The translations under genes and the position numbers were made by a program. A DNA stretch of 50,747 nt from a virus. The DNA is taken from IMG/VR virus record IMGVR_UViG_3300042514_001293, positions 1 through 50,747 of that record; one strand, given 5' to 3'. Positions 15,141 through 23,117 of the stretch are shown piece by piece; the first letter of the stretch is position 1, and every line of letters begins with the position of its first letter. Below the pieces are notes generated by a model. That model saw only the letters and a program-made list of their open reading frames with translations, did no database searches and was not told where the DNA came from.

Positions 15141-17036
15141 ATGGCCCGCGAAACTACCTTTTCCGTTCGCGCCACCCAAGGCGGTCGGCTGATGAACACC
15201 CCATCCGTCGACAACGTCGGAGTGGGGAACTACGCCATCAAGACGAACTGGCGGCGCGAGAACGACGCCGAGGTTCCTCGCGAGGGGCACCTCCCGTTCA
15301 AAGGGAACACCGCTCTTTCCAACGACTCGGCCCAGACTCTATCCATCGGCTCCGACATCATCGGCCTGTGGGAAGCCACTCGCCCCAACGGAGATCGCGC
15401 CATCGTCGCCGCCAGCAAGACAACGATCTACCGCTTCGACTACACCACCGGAACGTGGCTGACCATCGGCTCCGGCTTCTCGGCGAGCACCACCAACTGG
15501 GAGGGCGAACAGCTCGACGGCTACCTGATCCTGAATAACGGCATCGATCTCCCCGTCACGTTCCGCGTCGAGTCCAGCGAGGTATCCCCGATCTACGAGC
15601 TGCGGGAGAACGGGATCGCCTCAGTCGGGCACATCGCGACGCACAACGGGTTTCTCGTTTGTGCCGACATCTCCGAGGTCGCGAGCACCCACCTGACGAC
15701 GTTGATGAACAGCGCGACCCCGTACGGGGTGGTGAGCGCGGCCAATGTTAACCGGATCCGCTACAAACTTTCATGGAGCGACTTTGGCGCACCTCGCAAC
15801 TGGTCGCCGGTCGTCTCCGGTACGATCCAGTCCGCGACCAAGAACAAGGTCACCCTCGTGTTCCCGATGCCCGTCACCTTCGGCGTCGGCAGCAAGCTCG
15901 GCATCATCGGCGCTGGCCCCAATGGGACGACCCTCGGCGGTCAGTCCGGCTACGACGACGGCGTCACCGTCACAGCGGTCAACGGATCCGAACTCACGCT
16001 GAACCTGACGGCGGATGCGTCTCTGACCTACCCGCTGAACGTCTCCGTCACGCGCTTCGCTGACGTGTCCACCTTCGCCGGCAGCAGCAGCATCAAGGAT
16101 GACTCGTCCGCCATTCTGGCGGTCCGCTCGCTGAAGCAGGTTCTCATCGTCTACCGCGAAACCGGCATCTGGATCGGGCGTTACACGGGCTCCGTCGAGA
16201 CTCCGTTCCAGTTTCGGCCCGCGTATAAGGGTCCAAACGTGCTGGCGCATCCTCGCGCCATTGCCGACATCGACGGCGACTATCATCTCTTCGTCGGCCC
16301 CGATAGCGTGTACCGCTTCGATGGAGCCGGGAGCCCCGCTATCCACCGGACAACCACTGACGCGAGCGCCCTGCTCTTTGCGTCGATTAGTGCGGCTCCG
16401 TCCGACTCGGCAGAGAAAGTCTTCGTCTCGCACAACTCGATCACGCGTGAGTGGTGGTTCCACTACTCGGGCGGCGTGCTCGCCTACAGCTACCTTTACG
16501 ACTCGTGCAGCACCATCGACACGCCGTACACCGCTGCGGTGATCGTGCGAAAGCCGAATTCCTCCGATAACATCCCGTGGTCCGTCACTGCTGCGGGCGG
16601 TAAAGTGCTGCAACACGCCGTCCTCGACTCTGGGCCGATCTGCTACACCCGCTCCAGCGTACTGGGGGTAACCACCCCCGTCACCTGCGTGCTCAAACGC
16701 GGCGAGATCACGCTCAACGACGATGAGTCGGAGAAGGACATCAACAGTTACCTGCCGCTGTTTGCGGCGATCCCGCAGGCGACCGGAAGTCAGTTGACGG
16801 TGACCCTTTTTGGCCGAGACAACATCGCTCAGCCCCCGGAGACCCTGTGCTCCGTCACGTTGGAGGACGCGACGATCAGCCCCTTGATCGAAACGCATTT
16901 CAGAAACGTGTACTTCAGCGACTCGATTACCTACGTGCCCGGATCCACGACCCAGGTGGCAAAGCTGCTCGGCTGCACCTACAGCTTCAGCCGCGTCGGC
17001 TCTCGCGGCGTAACCCGACACGATGGCACTCTCTGA
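15141..17036 (+). CDS. Tail nozzle / tubular protein B-like
   Basis: A 631-residue beta-rich protein, start directly after the previous TAA with a good Shine-Dalgarno (GGGGGAAGAGG), unusual among the plus-strand genes. The beginning ARETTFSVRATQGGRLMNTP and repeated blades such as ATRPNGDRAIVAASKTTIYRFDY, LDGYLILNNGIDLP, KQVLIVYRETGIWIG and YHLFVGPDSVYRFDG suggest a beta-propeller. This is the architecture of podovirus nozzle proteins (T7 gp12, 794 residues), which form the end of the short tail. Identification is by pattern and context. It overlaps the next gene by 14 bases. Confidence 0.6.
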   Translation: MARETTFSVRATQGGRLMNTPSVDNVGVGNYAIKTNWRRENDAEVPREGHLPFKGNTALSNDSAQTLSIGSDIIGLWEATRPNGDRAIVAASKTTIYRFDYTTGTWLTIGSGFSASTTNWEGEQLDGYLILNNGIDLPVTFRVESSEVSPIYELRENGIASVGHIATHNGFLVCADISEVASTHLTTLMNSATPYGVVSAANVNRIRYKLSWSDFGAPRNWSPVVSGTIQSATKNKVTLVFPMPVTFGVGSKLGIIGAGPNGTTLGGQSGYDDGVTVTAVNGSELTLNLTADASLTYPLNVSVTRFADVSTFAGSSSIKDDSSAILAVRSLKQVLIVYRETGIWIGRYTGSVETPFQFRPAYKGPNVLAHPRAIADIDGDYHLFVGPDSVYRFDGAGSPAIHRTTTDASALLFASISAAPSDSAEKVFVSHNSITREWWFHYSGGVLAYSYLYDSCSTIDTPYTAAVIVRKPNSSDNIPWSVTAAGGKVLQHAVLDSGPICYTRSSVLGVTTPVTCVLKRGEITLNDDESEKDINSYLPLFAAIPQATGSQLTVTLFGRDNIAQPPETLCSVTLEDATISPLIETHFRNVYFSDSITYVPGSTTQVAKLLGCTYSFSRVGSRGVTRHDGTL

Positions 17037-19623
17037 CAAAACCCAGTTCGATGACCGCATCGCGGCCACGTTCTCGACGATCCCGTCGAAGTATCCGCCG
17101 CTGCCCAACGATGTCCTGAAGCGGTTCCCGTCGCTGGAGAGCTGGCAGACGGAGCAGTCGCGCCTCATTGCTCGCGTAAGAGAGGCGCTGGACTCGATGG
17201 GCTCGGACTTCGGGATTCCCCTCAACAAGGCGCAAGCTACCCAGGAACTCCTGTCGAAGACGGTGGCGACGCAGTACGACGAGCTGTCGGCCCGCATCAC
17301 GTCCGAGACCACGATCCTAGTGGACGAGAACCAGGCACTCGCGCAGCGCACGACCACGATTGAATCCACGATCAACACGCCGACTACCGGTCTGTTGGCT
17401 CGGATCAACACGGTTGAGACCACCTACGCGACCAAGGACTTCGCTCTAGCGAAGAAGGAAGAAGCCATCACGGCAGCGGTGACATCGGCGAACGGCTACA
17501 CGGCTGGACAGATAACGTCTCTGTCTTCGGTTTACGCCACGCCTACGTTCGTCGAGACGAAAAAGTCCGAGGCGATAACCGCTGCGGTGACTTCGGCGAA
17601 TAGCAGCACTGACGGGAAAATCAGTGCTCTGTCCTCGGTCTATGCCACTCCTTTGTTCGTTGAGACGAAGAAGACTGAAGCCATCGCGGCAGCGGTGACT
17701 TCGGCGAATAGCAGTACTGACGGGAAAATCAGTGCTCTGTCTTCGGTTTACGCTACGCCTACGTTTGTTGAGACGAAAAAGTCCGAAGCAATCTCGGCAG
17801 CGGCGACCGCAGCGACAGGCTACACCGATGGTCAGATAAGCAGCCTGTCCTCGGTTTACGCCACGCCTTTGCAGGTCACGTCCACAGTTAACAACCTCAT
17901 CTCCGCTTCCGTCGGGAGCACATCCGGTACTATCGGAGCAGCCATCGAGACCGAGCGACTGGCGAGGGCAAACGCCGACGGTAACCTGTCCGGTAAATTC
18001 AGCCTCAAGGTGACCGCCGGAAACGTGGTCACGGGCATGAACATCACCAGCTCCACAGGGGCTGGGACGGATGTCAGCTCGGTCACGTTCCTCGCGTCTG
18101 AGTTCAAGATTTTCAACTCAACCACCGGCATCGCGCCCTTTGCCGTGGTAGACGGGGTGGTGATTGCGCAGAACATGTTGATCAGCGGAACGCTCCTGGT
18201 TAGCGGCAGCATCGCCGCGAGCCGGTTGAACTTCGTCCCCGTTAGCTCGACCAACGTAGTCGCTTCGATCAACGCCACGGCTGAAGGCATCCAGATCAGC
18301 GGTTCTAGAATCCAGATTAACGGCAGTACTACATTCTCAAGCGGGTACGATCCTTCGACGAAACTCACACCCGGCAGCGCAGCGGCTGACATCAACGCAA
18401 ACACCACGACAATCAGTGGTGGGAAGATCACGGCGCGTTCTATTTCAGCGAGTCAGATTCAGGCGGGAACGATTACGGCTAACGAGATCTTTGCTGGGAC
18501 GATTACGGCAGCGCAGCTCAACTTTACGCCCGTCACATCAACCAACGTCATCGCCTCGATCAACGCGACGATTGAGGGCGGGTTGCGGATCACCGGGTCA
18601 AAGATCGAGATCAGTGGCAGTACTACATTCTCAAGCGGGTATGATCCTTCAACGAAACTCACACCCGGCAGCGCAGCGGCTGACATCAACGCAAACACCA
18701 CGACAATCAACGGTGGGAAAATTACGGCAAATAGTATCACCGCTTCCCAGATAGACGTATCGACCCTTTCGCTGAGCTCTAGTCAGATCGGCGGGACCGC
18801 AGTTACCCTATCCGCAATTGGTTCGGGGCTAAACATCACCAGCGGCGGGGTAATTTTGAGCGGAACTTCGGCTATCCGAAGCAGTAACTACGTTACCGGT
18901 TCGGCGGGTTGGGCGATAAAGGCCGACGGATCTGTTGAGTTCTCCAGCGGTACGTTCAGGGGAAGCCTCTCCGGTGCCACGGGTACGTTTGCTGGAGCTC
19001 TCGACGTCGGAACAGGGAGGGAACGAAAGCGGATAGAACCTTCAGGGTTGTATGTCGGTGATCTGGTTGCATTTAATAATGTTGGGTTAGACACGGTCCT
19101 TTATTTTACCAGCTATATTACTGCGTCGAGGACGATGTACTTTCGCAGTGGCGGATATACGCCTGAGATTCGCATAGGCGATAGCTTGTACACGGTTTTT
19201 GAAAATCTTGGTTTTTCCGCAAGTCACGACGGGGCTTTTGCTCGTAGTATGACCGTCGGCCTCAGCGGGTTGACTGTACGGGGCGGTGGATTGAACGTAC
19301 AGAACGGCGGGGTAAACCAGGCGACGATCAGTGCCGCCGGCGACGCAACTTTTTTAGGGGCCGTTACCACGACCAACAACACCTACTCGGGCAGTTTCTC
19401 CAGCAACGGAAACGCCACGTTCGGATCGCTGACGAACACGCCTTTCTCCAACGCAGCCATCGATGCATTTACCAACACGACCTTCTATTTTCACCCGAAC
19501 GGCAACAACAGCGTGAGCGGCGGTGAAGACGGCGGCACAGTGGGCGCGACCACCGGCACCTACATCGCAATTCGGTACAACGGACGCACCGTCTGGGTGC
19601 CCTTCTTTACTGCTTTACCTTGA
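17023..19623 (+). CDS. Repeat-rich tail fibre / central fibre protein (J/DUF1983-like)
   Basis: 866 residues, overlapping the nozzle gene by 14 bases. Residues 1-139 are a helical attachment region. Residues 140-283 (17440-17871) are four tandem copies of a 36-residue unit, FVETKKSEAI..AVTSAN... ending SSVYATP(T/L), probably a coiled or trimeric shaft. Residues 310-560 resemble DUF1983, the C-terminal module of tail-tip host-specificity proteins, and hold two copies of GSTTFSSGYDPSTKLTPGSA. The end (NGNNSVSGGEDGGTVGATTG) is a Gly/Asn-rich tip. It probably contacts the host surface together with the S74 fibre. Confidence 0.7.
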   Translation: MALSDKTQFDDRIAATFSTIPSKYPPLPNDVLKRFPSLESWQTEQSRLIARVREALDSMGSDFGIPLNKAQATQELLSKTVATQYDELSARITSETTILVDENQALAQRTTTIESTINTPTTGLLARINTVETTYATKDFALAKKEEAITAAVTSANGYTAGQITSLSSVYATPTFVETKKSEAITAAVTSANSSTDGKISALSSVYATPLFVETKKTEAIAAAVTSANSSTDGKISALSSVYATPTFVETKKSEAISAAATAATGYTDGQISSLSSVYATPLQVTSTVNNLISASVGSTSGTIGAAIETERLARANADGNLSGKFSLKVTAGNVVTGMNITSSTGAGTDVSSVTFLASEFKIFNSTTGIAPFAVVDGVVIAQNMLISGTLLVSGSIAASRLNFVPVSSTNVVASINATAEGIQISGSRIQINGSTTFSSGYDPSTKLTPGSAAADINANTTTISGGKITARSISASQIQAGTITANEIFAGTITAAQLNFTPVTSTNVIASINATIEGGLRITGSKIEISGSTTFSSGYDPSTKLTPGSAAADINANTTTINGGKITANSITASQIDVSTLSLSSSQIGGTAVTLSAIGSGLNITSGGVILSGTSAIRSSNYVTGSAGWAIKADGSVEFSSGTFRGSLSGATGTFAGALDVGTGRERKRIEPSGLYVGDLVAFNNVGLDTVLYFTSYITASRTMYFRSGGYTPEIRIGDSLYTVFENLGFSASHDGAFARSMTVGLSGLTVRGGGLNVQNGGVNQATISAAGDATFLGAVTTTNNTYSGSFSSNGNATFGSLTNTPFSNAAIDAFTNTTFYFHPNGNNSVSGGEDGGTVGATTGTYIAIRYNGRTVWVPFFTALP
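17440..17871 (+). repeat. Four tandem 108-bp repeats inside the fibre gene
   Basis: Each unit encodes 36 residues ending in SSVYATP(T/L). Units 2 and 3 are most alike (both contain NSSTDGKISALSS); units 1 and 4 carry GYT.GQI.SLSS instead. In-frame expansion or contraction by recombination would change shaft length. Confidence 0.85.
18322..18718 (+). repeat. Pair of nearly identical 103-bp direct repeats
   Basis: 18322-18424 and 18616-18718, offset 294 bases, encode the same stretch from GSTTFSSGYDPSTKL to the Asn-Thr-Thr-rich end (differences are a few silent or single bases such as TACGA/TATGA and TCGACG/TCAACG). This is a recent or gene-converted duplication in the DUF1983-like part. Confidence 0.85.
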
Positions 19624-19652
19624 CCTGATGTTATCCGATACGCATAAGTAAC
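19620..19652 (+). promoter_or_regulatory. TTGACC box with GTTATC-N11-AGTAAC dyad
   Basis: TTGACC at 19620-19625 (overlapping the fibre stop), GTTATC at 19630-19635, 11 bases, AGTAAC at 19647-19652, then AATCAACCG and ATG at 19662. TGTTATCCGATA is identical to the element at 6001. CATAAG at 17 bases from TTGACC could act as a -10. Confidence 0.6.
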
Positions 19653-19661
19653 AATCAACCG

Positions 19662-20168
19662 ATGCCCTTTGAAATCATCACGACCGATGAGCAATCCGCC
19701 CTGGACACGGTGCTGGTGCGTCTGCGTGCGGCTGAGTGGCGGGAGCTGGATCAGATCGAGGAAGCCCTCGAGCAGCTAGACCAGCAGCACATCCCGCTGC
19801 GGCACATTTTTACGCCTGGGCTGTACACCCGGGAGTGTTTTATCCCCAAGGGCACTTTGCTCGTCACGCGGATGCACCTGAAAGAGCACCCGTTCGTGGT
19901 GCTGAAGGGTGAAGCAGCGGTCTGGACCGTCGAGACGGGCTGGATGAAGCTGACCGCACCGCACCTCGGGGTGACCCAGCCCGGTACGCGTCGCCTGATC
20001 TACGCGCAAGAGGACGTGGTCTGGGCGACGTCGCACGTCACCGACAAAACCGACCCCGATGAAGTGATCTTGGAGGTCACTTACAGCCGCGAAAAGTACG
20101 TCGCGCTGGGCACGGCCAAGACCGACGCCCGAGACCTATTTTACAACAAGCCCCTGATCCAAGGATAA
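19662..20168 (+). CDS. Cupin-like protein
   Basis: 168 residues. The middle has the layout of a single cupin barrel: HIPLRHIFTPGLYTRECFIP, then KGTLLVTRMHLKEHPFVVLKGEAAVW and a following APHLGVTQPGTRRLIYA strand, with His residues (RMH, KEH, APH) at positions where cupins bind a metal. An N-terminal helix (LDQIEEALEQLDQQ) precedes it. Small cupin proteins occur in several podoviruses next to internal virion genes; their function is not established. It starts a new unit after the dyad element, apparently co-transcribed with the ejection proteins downstream. Confidence 0.6.
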   Translation: MPFEIITTDEQSALDTVLVRLRAAEWRELDQIEEALEQLDQQHIPLRHIFTPGLYTRECFIPKGTLLVTRMHLKEHPFVVLKGEAAVWTVETGWMKLTAPHLGVTQPGTRRLIYAQEDVVWATSHVTDKTDPDEVILEVTYSREKYVALGTAKTDARDLFYNKPLIQG

Positions 20169-20172
20169 CGCC

Positions 20173-20709
20173 ATGAGCCTCACCGAACTGATTACTCCAC
20201 ACCTCTACCTCGCCACGTCCGCGTGGACCGCTGCCGCCATGCTCGGCTCTGCCGTCGTGGGTAGCGCCACGGCAATCTACGGCGCGAACAAGTCGGCGAA
20301 AGCTCAGGCCGAAGCTAACGCAGCCAACCAAGCCGCGCAGGCCGAAGCTAACCGCCTCAATTATCAACGCTGGCTAGAGAGCCAGGGCGTGGGTTCCGAC
20401 GGAAAACCGGTCAACACCTGGCTCCCTCGCTACGCGACGATCACGTCACCCAACGTAGAAGTCCCAAGAGGCTTCAGCCTTTTCGGCAAACCGAAATACG
20501 GCTCCGCCTCGGTGGGTGCGAACGGAGTGGTGAACGGAATGCAGATGGCTCCGGGCGCTGGCGGCGCTGGTCCCTCGGGAGGCGGCGCTGGCCCATCAGG
20601 CGACATGGGGCAGATGCAGATGGGCGGGAACACTCCCTACCTCAACGCCGCCGGAAACACAATGTACGAGGAAGACGGCCTGCCCTACAACCCGTACCAA
20701 AAGTCTTAA
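20173..20709 (+). CDS. Small internal virion / ejection protein candidate
   Basis: 178 residues. A hydrophobic stretch at about 16-36 (WTAAAMLGSAVVGSATAIYG) is followed by an Ala/Gln/Glu-rich helix (KSAKAQAEANAANQAAQAEA), the signature of the smallest ejection protein in many podoviruses (a membrane-inserting hydrophobic helix followed by an alanine-rich coiled coil). The C-terminal half is Gly/Pro/Met-rich (AGGAGPSGGGAGPSGDMGQM) and likely disordered. Only 4 bases separate it from the cupin-like gene. Confidence 0.6.
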   Translation: MSLTELITPHLYLATSAWTAAAMLGSAVVGSATAIYGANKSAKAQAEANAANQAAQAEANRLNYQRWLESQGVGSDGKPVNTWLPRYATITSPNVEVPRGFSLFGKPKYGSASVGANGVVNGMQMAPGAGGAGPSGGGAGPSGDMGQMQMGGNTPYLNAAGNTMYEEDGLPYNPYQKS

Positions 20710-20715
20710 CCTACC

Positions 20716-23076
20716 ATGCCTGCTCCTACGTTAGATGCAGCTCTCAAAGAGCTGTCGCTCGATCCAGATTTCGCAAAGCTGCCGAAAGAGTGGCAGACCA
20801 ACATTGCGCAAAAGCTCGTCGACGGCGACGGACCCGGCGCGTTGGCGTACGGTCGGCAGACCGTAAAGACTCCGCTTACGGTCCAGAACATCCCCGAGCT
20901 GGCTCCGCAGGAAATGGCGGAGTACAACCGCCGCAAGGCGGCAGGCGATACCCGGAGCTGGGAACAGTGGGCCGCTGATCACCAGCTCGCTGACCCCAAA
21001 TGGCTGAATTCGCTGCAAGTGCTCGCCCCGATGAACAACGACGGCGCGCAGGGCTCGCCCGAAGAGCTCGCCGCCCTAGATCGCTGGCGCGGGAAAGCCC
21101 AGAAAGTCGTCGACGGCGGCAGCTCTAGCACGAATGCGGAGGATTACCTCCTTAATCAGGCCATCAATAAGGGTCTCGCCGACATCGAAAAGGACAAAGA
21201 GCGTGCCGAGATGGCGGGTAAGCTCCGCGAAACGTACGACCCGATATTCAAATCGGGGACGGCAACGCTGGCGGGCCTCTACGACGGCACCCAACTCGAA
21301 AAAGAGAACAAGATCACGGATGAGGCTACGGCTAAATTTCTGGCGGGGCTTGATACCCAGCGCGGCGAGAACACTGCTGCCCTCAATACCTTTACGGCTG
21401 CGGAAAAAGCGGCGCTGGCAGACCAAGTAGCAGGTAAAAAGACCGCTCTCGGTGCCGAGGTTGCCGCCCGACAGGCCGCGCTCACCGCTCAGACCGAGGC
21501 CCAGCGAAAAGCAATCGGAACCGAGGTTACCGCCCGACAAGGCGCGCTCGCCACCCAGACTGCGGCCCAGCGGAAAGCAATCGAAGCCGAGCTGGCGACC
21601 AAGAATGCCGCCTTAGCCACCGATCTGACTACCCGGCGCGGGGCAATCGGCACGGAGGTTGATGCACGGAATGCTGCTCTAGCTACGTTGGGCGCGTCCC
21701 GCAAAGGCGCGATTGCTAGTGAGGTCGGCGAGTACCGAAGTGCCCTCGCCACGGAGCTCGACCAGAAAGGCGCGGCGCTCACGACAGAGATTGCCTCTCT
21801 CGGAGCGGCGATCACGACCGCCACCGCATCCCGCAACACCGCACTCGCGGCTGATTTGGTATCCCGCAAAGCAGCCCTCGAAGACGAGGTCGTCAAGCTG
21901 CGTGCGGCTCAGGAGCCACTCAATGCTGAGCGGCTTAACGCCGCCCAGGCTCAAAGCACGGCGGTAAATCTGGCTTCTCAGGCTGCGCAGGATCGTACCC
22001 TCGCTCAGTTCGCCCAGGATGGTTACGTCGGCGGATCTTCCGGCACGGACGCTGCGCTGATGCGCGCCTCTATCGCGGGTCGCCAAGGCGCGGCTGAAGC
22101 CATCGGCAACGCCCGCGTGGCGAACGCTGGCGATGTCGCGGGAATTGAGCGGTACTCCGCCAAAGAGGGTCGCGGATTGGCGGACTACGGTTCGGGCGAG
22201 ACCCGCACCATTGCCGACACCGACACCTCGCAAAATTTCGATTTGTCGAAGTACGGCGCGGGGCAGGGCAGAGAGTTGTCAAATTACGGAGCGACCGAAA
22301 ACAGGGACGTCTCCAACTACGGCACGAAAGAGGGCCGCACCTTGGCCGACATGCTTTCTAACGACACGCGCACCATCGCGGACTACGGCTCCGGGCAGAA
22401 TCGCGAGCTCACCGACTTCGGATCAACCGAAGGACGCAGGCTTACCGATTTCGGCGCGGGTCAATATCGCACAGCGGACGACTTTGCATCGAGCGAGGGA
22501 CGGAAGGTGTCCGACTACGGGAGCGGTCAATACCGCACGGCGAACGACTTTGCATCAAGCGAGGGACGGAAGGGGGCTGACTACGCAAGCGGTCAGCAAC
22601 GGATGGTGGCGGACTTCGGTACTAACGCGGCCCGCGATCAGGCCGGCAAAGCATCGCTCGGCTTAAAAGAGATCGGCGAATTTACCGCCGATGAGAAGCG
22701 CGGCATCGGCGAGCAGGACACCAAAGCAAAGGTCTCGCTCTTCGCGAACGACACGAGCCGCCGCCTGGCGAACTTGGACAGACCCTCGTCGCTCATGAAC
22801 ACGCAGCTGAAGATGTACAAGGACGCGGATGACTACGGTCAGTCTGGCTTCGACCGCACGATGAACAACCTCAAGCTCTTCTCCACGAGCGGAGGCAACG
22901 CCCCGACGGTGAAGCCGTACGAGATGCCCGGTGGCAGCGTCGAGGGCAGCGCCTACCAGAATCTCGGAGCAGGCTTAGCCAGCATGGGTATGAACTATTT
23001 CAGCAGTGGTAAATTCAAACCCAAGACGAGCGGTATCGGCACGGCGGCAGACTTCGACCCGGTTCCGAAAAAGTAG
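20716..23076 (+). CDS. Internal virion protein with Ala-rich coiled coil and DYGSG repeats
   Basis: 786 residues. Residues 1-200 are helical and charged; about 230-400 is a long regular coiled coil of Ala/Glu/Arg heptad-like units (ARQAALTAQTEAQRKAIGTE and variants); about 475-650 is a run of short units of the form (G/E).R..(S/A)D(Y/F)(G/A)SG, for example EGRKVSDYGSGQYRTANDFA. The end is Gly-rich. The size, composition and place among ejection proteins suggest a component that forms the DNA-translocation tube through the cell envelope (analogous in role to T7 gp15). No catalytic motif was recognised. Confidence 0.6.
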   Translation: MPAPTLDAALKELSLDPDFAKLPKEWQTNIAQKLVDGDGPGALAYGRQTVKTPLTVQNIPELAPQEMAEYNRRKAAGDTRSWEQWAADHQLADPKWLNSLQVLAPMNNDGAQGSPEELAALDRWRGKAQKVVDGGSSSTNAEDYLLNQAINKGLADIEKDKERAEMAGKLRETYDPIFKSGTATLAGLYDGTQLEKENKITDEATAKFLAGLDTQRGENTAALNTFTAAEKAALADQVAGKKTALGAEVAARQAALTAQTEAQRKAIGTEVTARQGALATQTAAQRKAIEAELATKNAALATDLTTRRGAIGTEVDARNAALATLGASRKGAIASEVGEYRSALATELDQKGAALTTEIASLGAAITTATASRNTALAADLVSRKAALEDEVVKLRAAQEPLNAERLNAAQAQSTAVNLASQAAQDRTLAQFAQDGYVGGSSGTDAALMRASIAGRQGAAEAIGNARVANAGDVAGIERYSAKEGRGLADYGSGETRTIADTDTSQNFDLSKYGAGQGRELSNYGATENRDVSNYGTKEGRTLADMLSNDTRTIADYGSGQNRELTDFGSTEGRRLTDFGAGQYRTADDFASSEGRKVSDYGSGQYRTANDFASSEGRKGADYASGQQRMVADFGTNAARDQAGKASLGLKEIGEFTADEKRGIGEQDTKAKVSLFANDTSRRLANLDRPSSLMNTQLKMYKDADDYGQSGFDRTMNNLKLFSTSGGNAPTVKPYEMPGGSVEGSAYQNLGAGLASMGMNYFSSGKFKPKTSGIGTAADFDPVPKK
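22459..22590 (+). repeat. Two tandem 66-bp repeats
   Basis: 22459-22524 and 22525-22590 encode 22-residue units beginning GQYRTA(D/N)DFASSEGRK. They are the best-preserved copies of the degenerate DYGSG-type repeat array of this protein. Confidence 0.8.
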
Positions 23077-23117
23077 TCGTTAAAAAATCTGCGACAACCC
23101 TTCAGTAAACTTACACC

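Noticed and set aside
15771-17423. A 550-codon minus-strand frame across the nozzle and fibre genes
   Set aside because: It crosses the end of one gene and the start of another, and its product has no recognisable domain; it is a codon-bias shadow.
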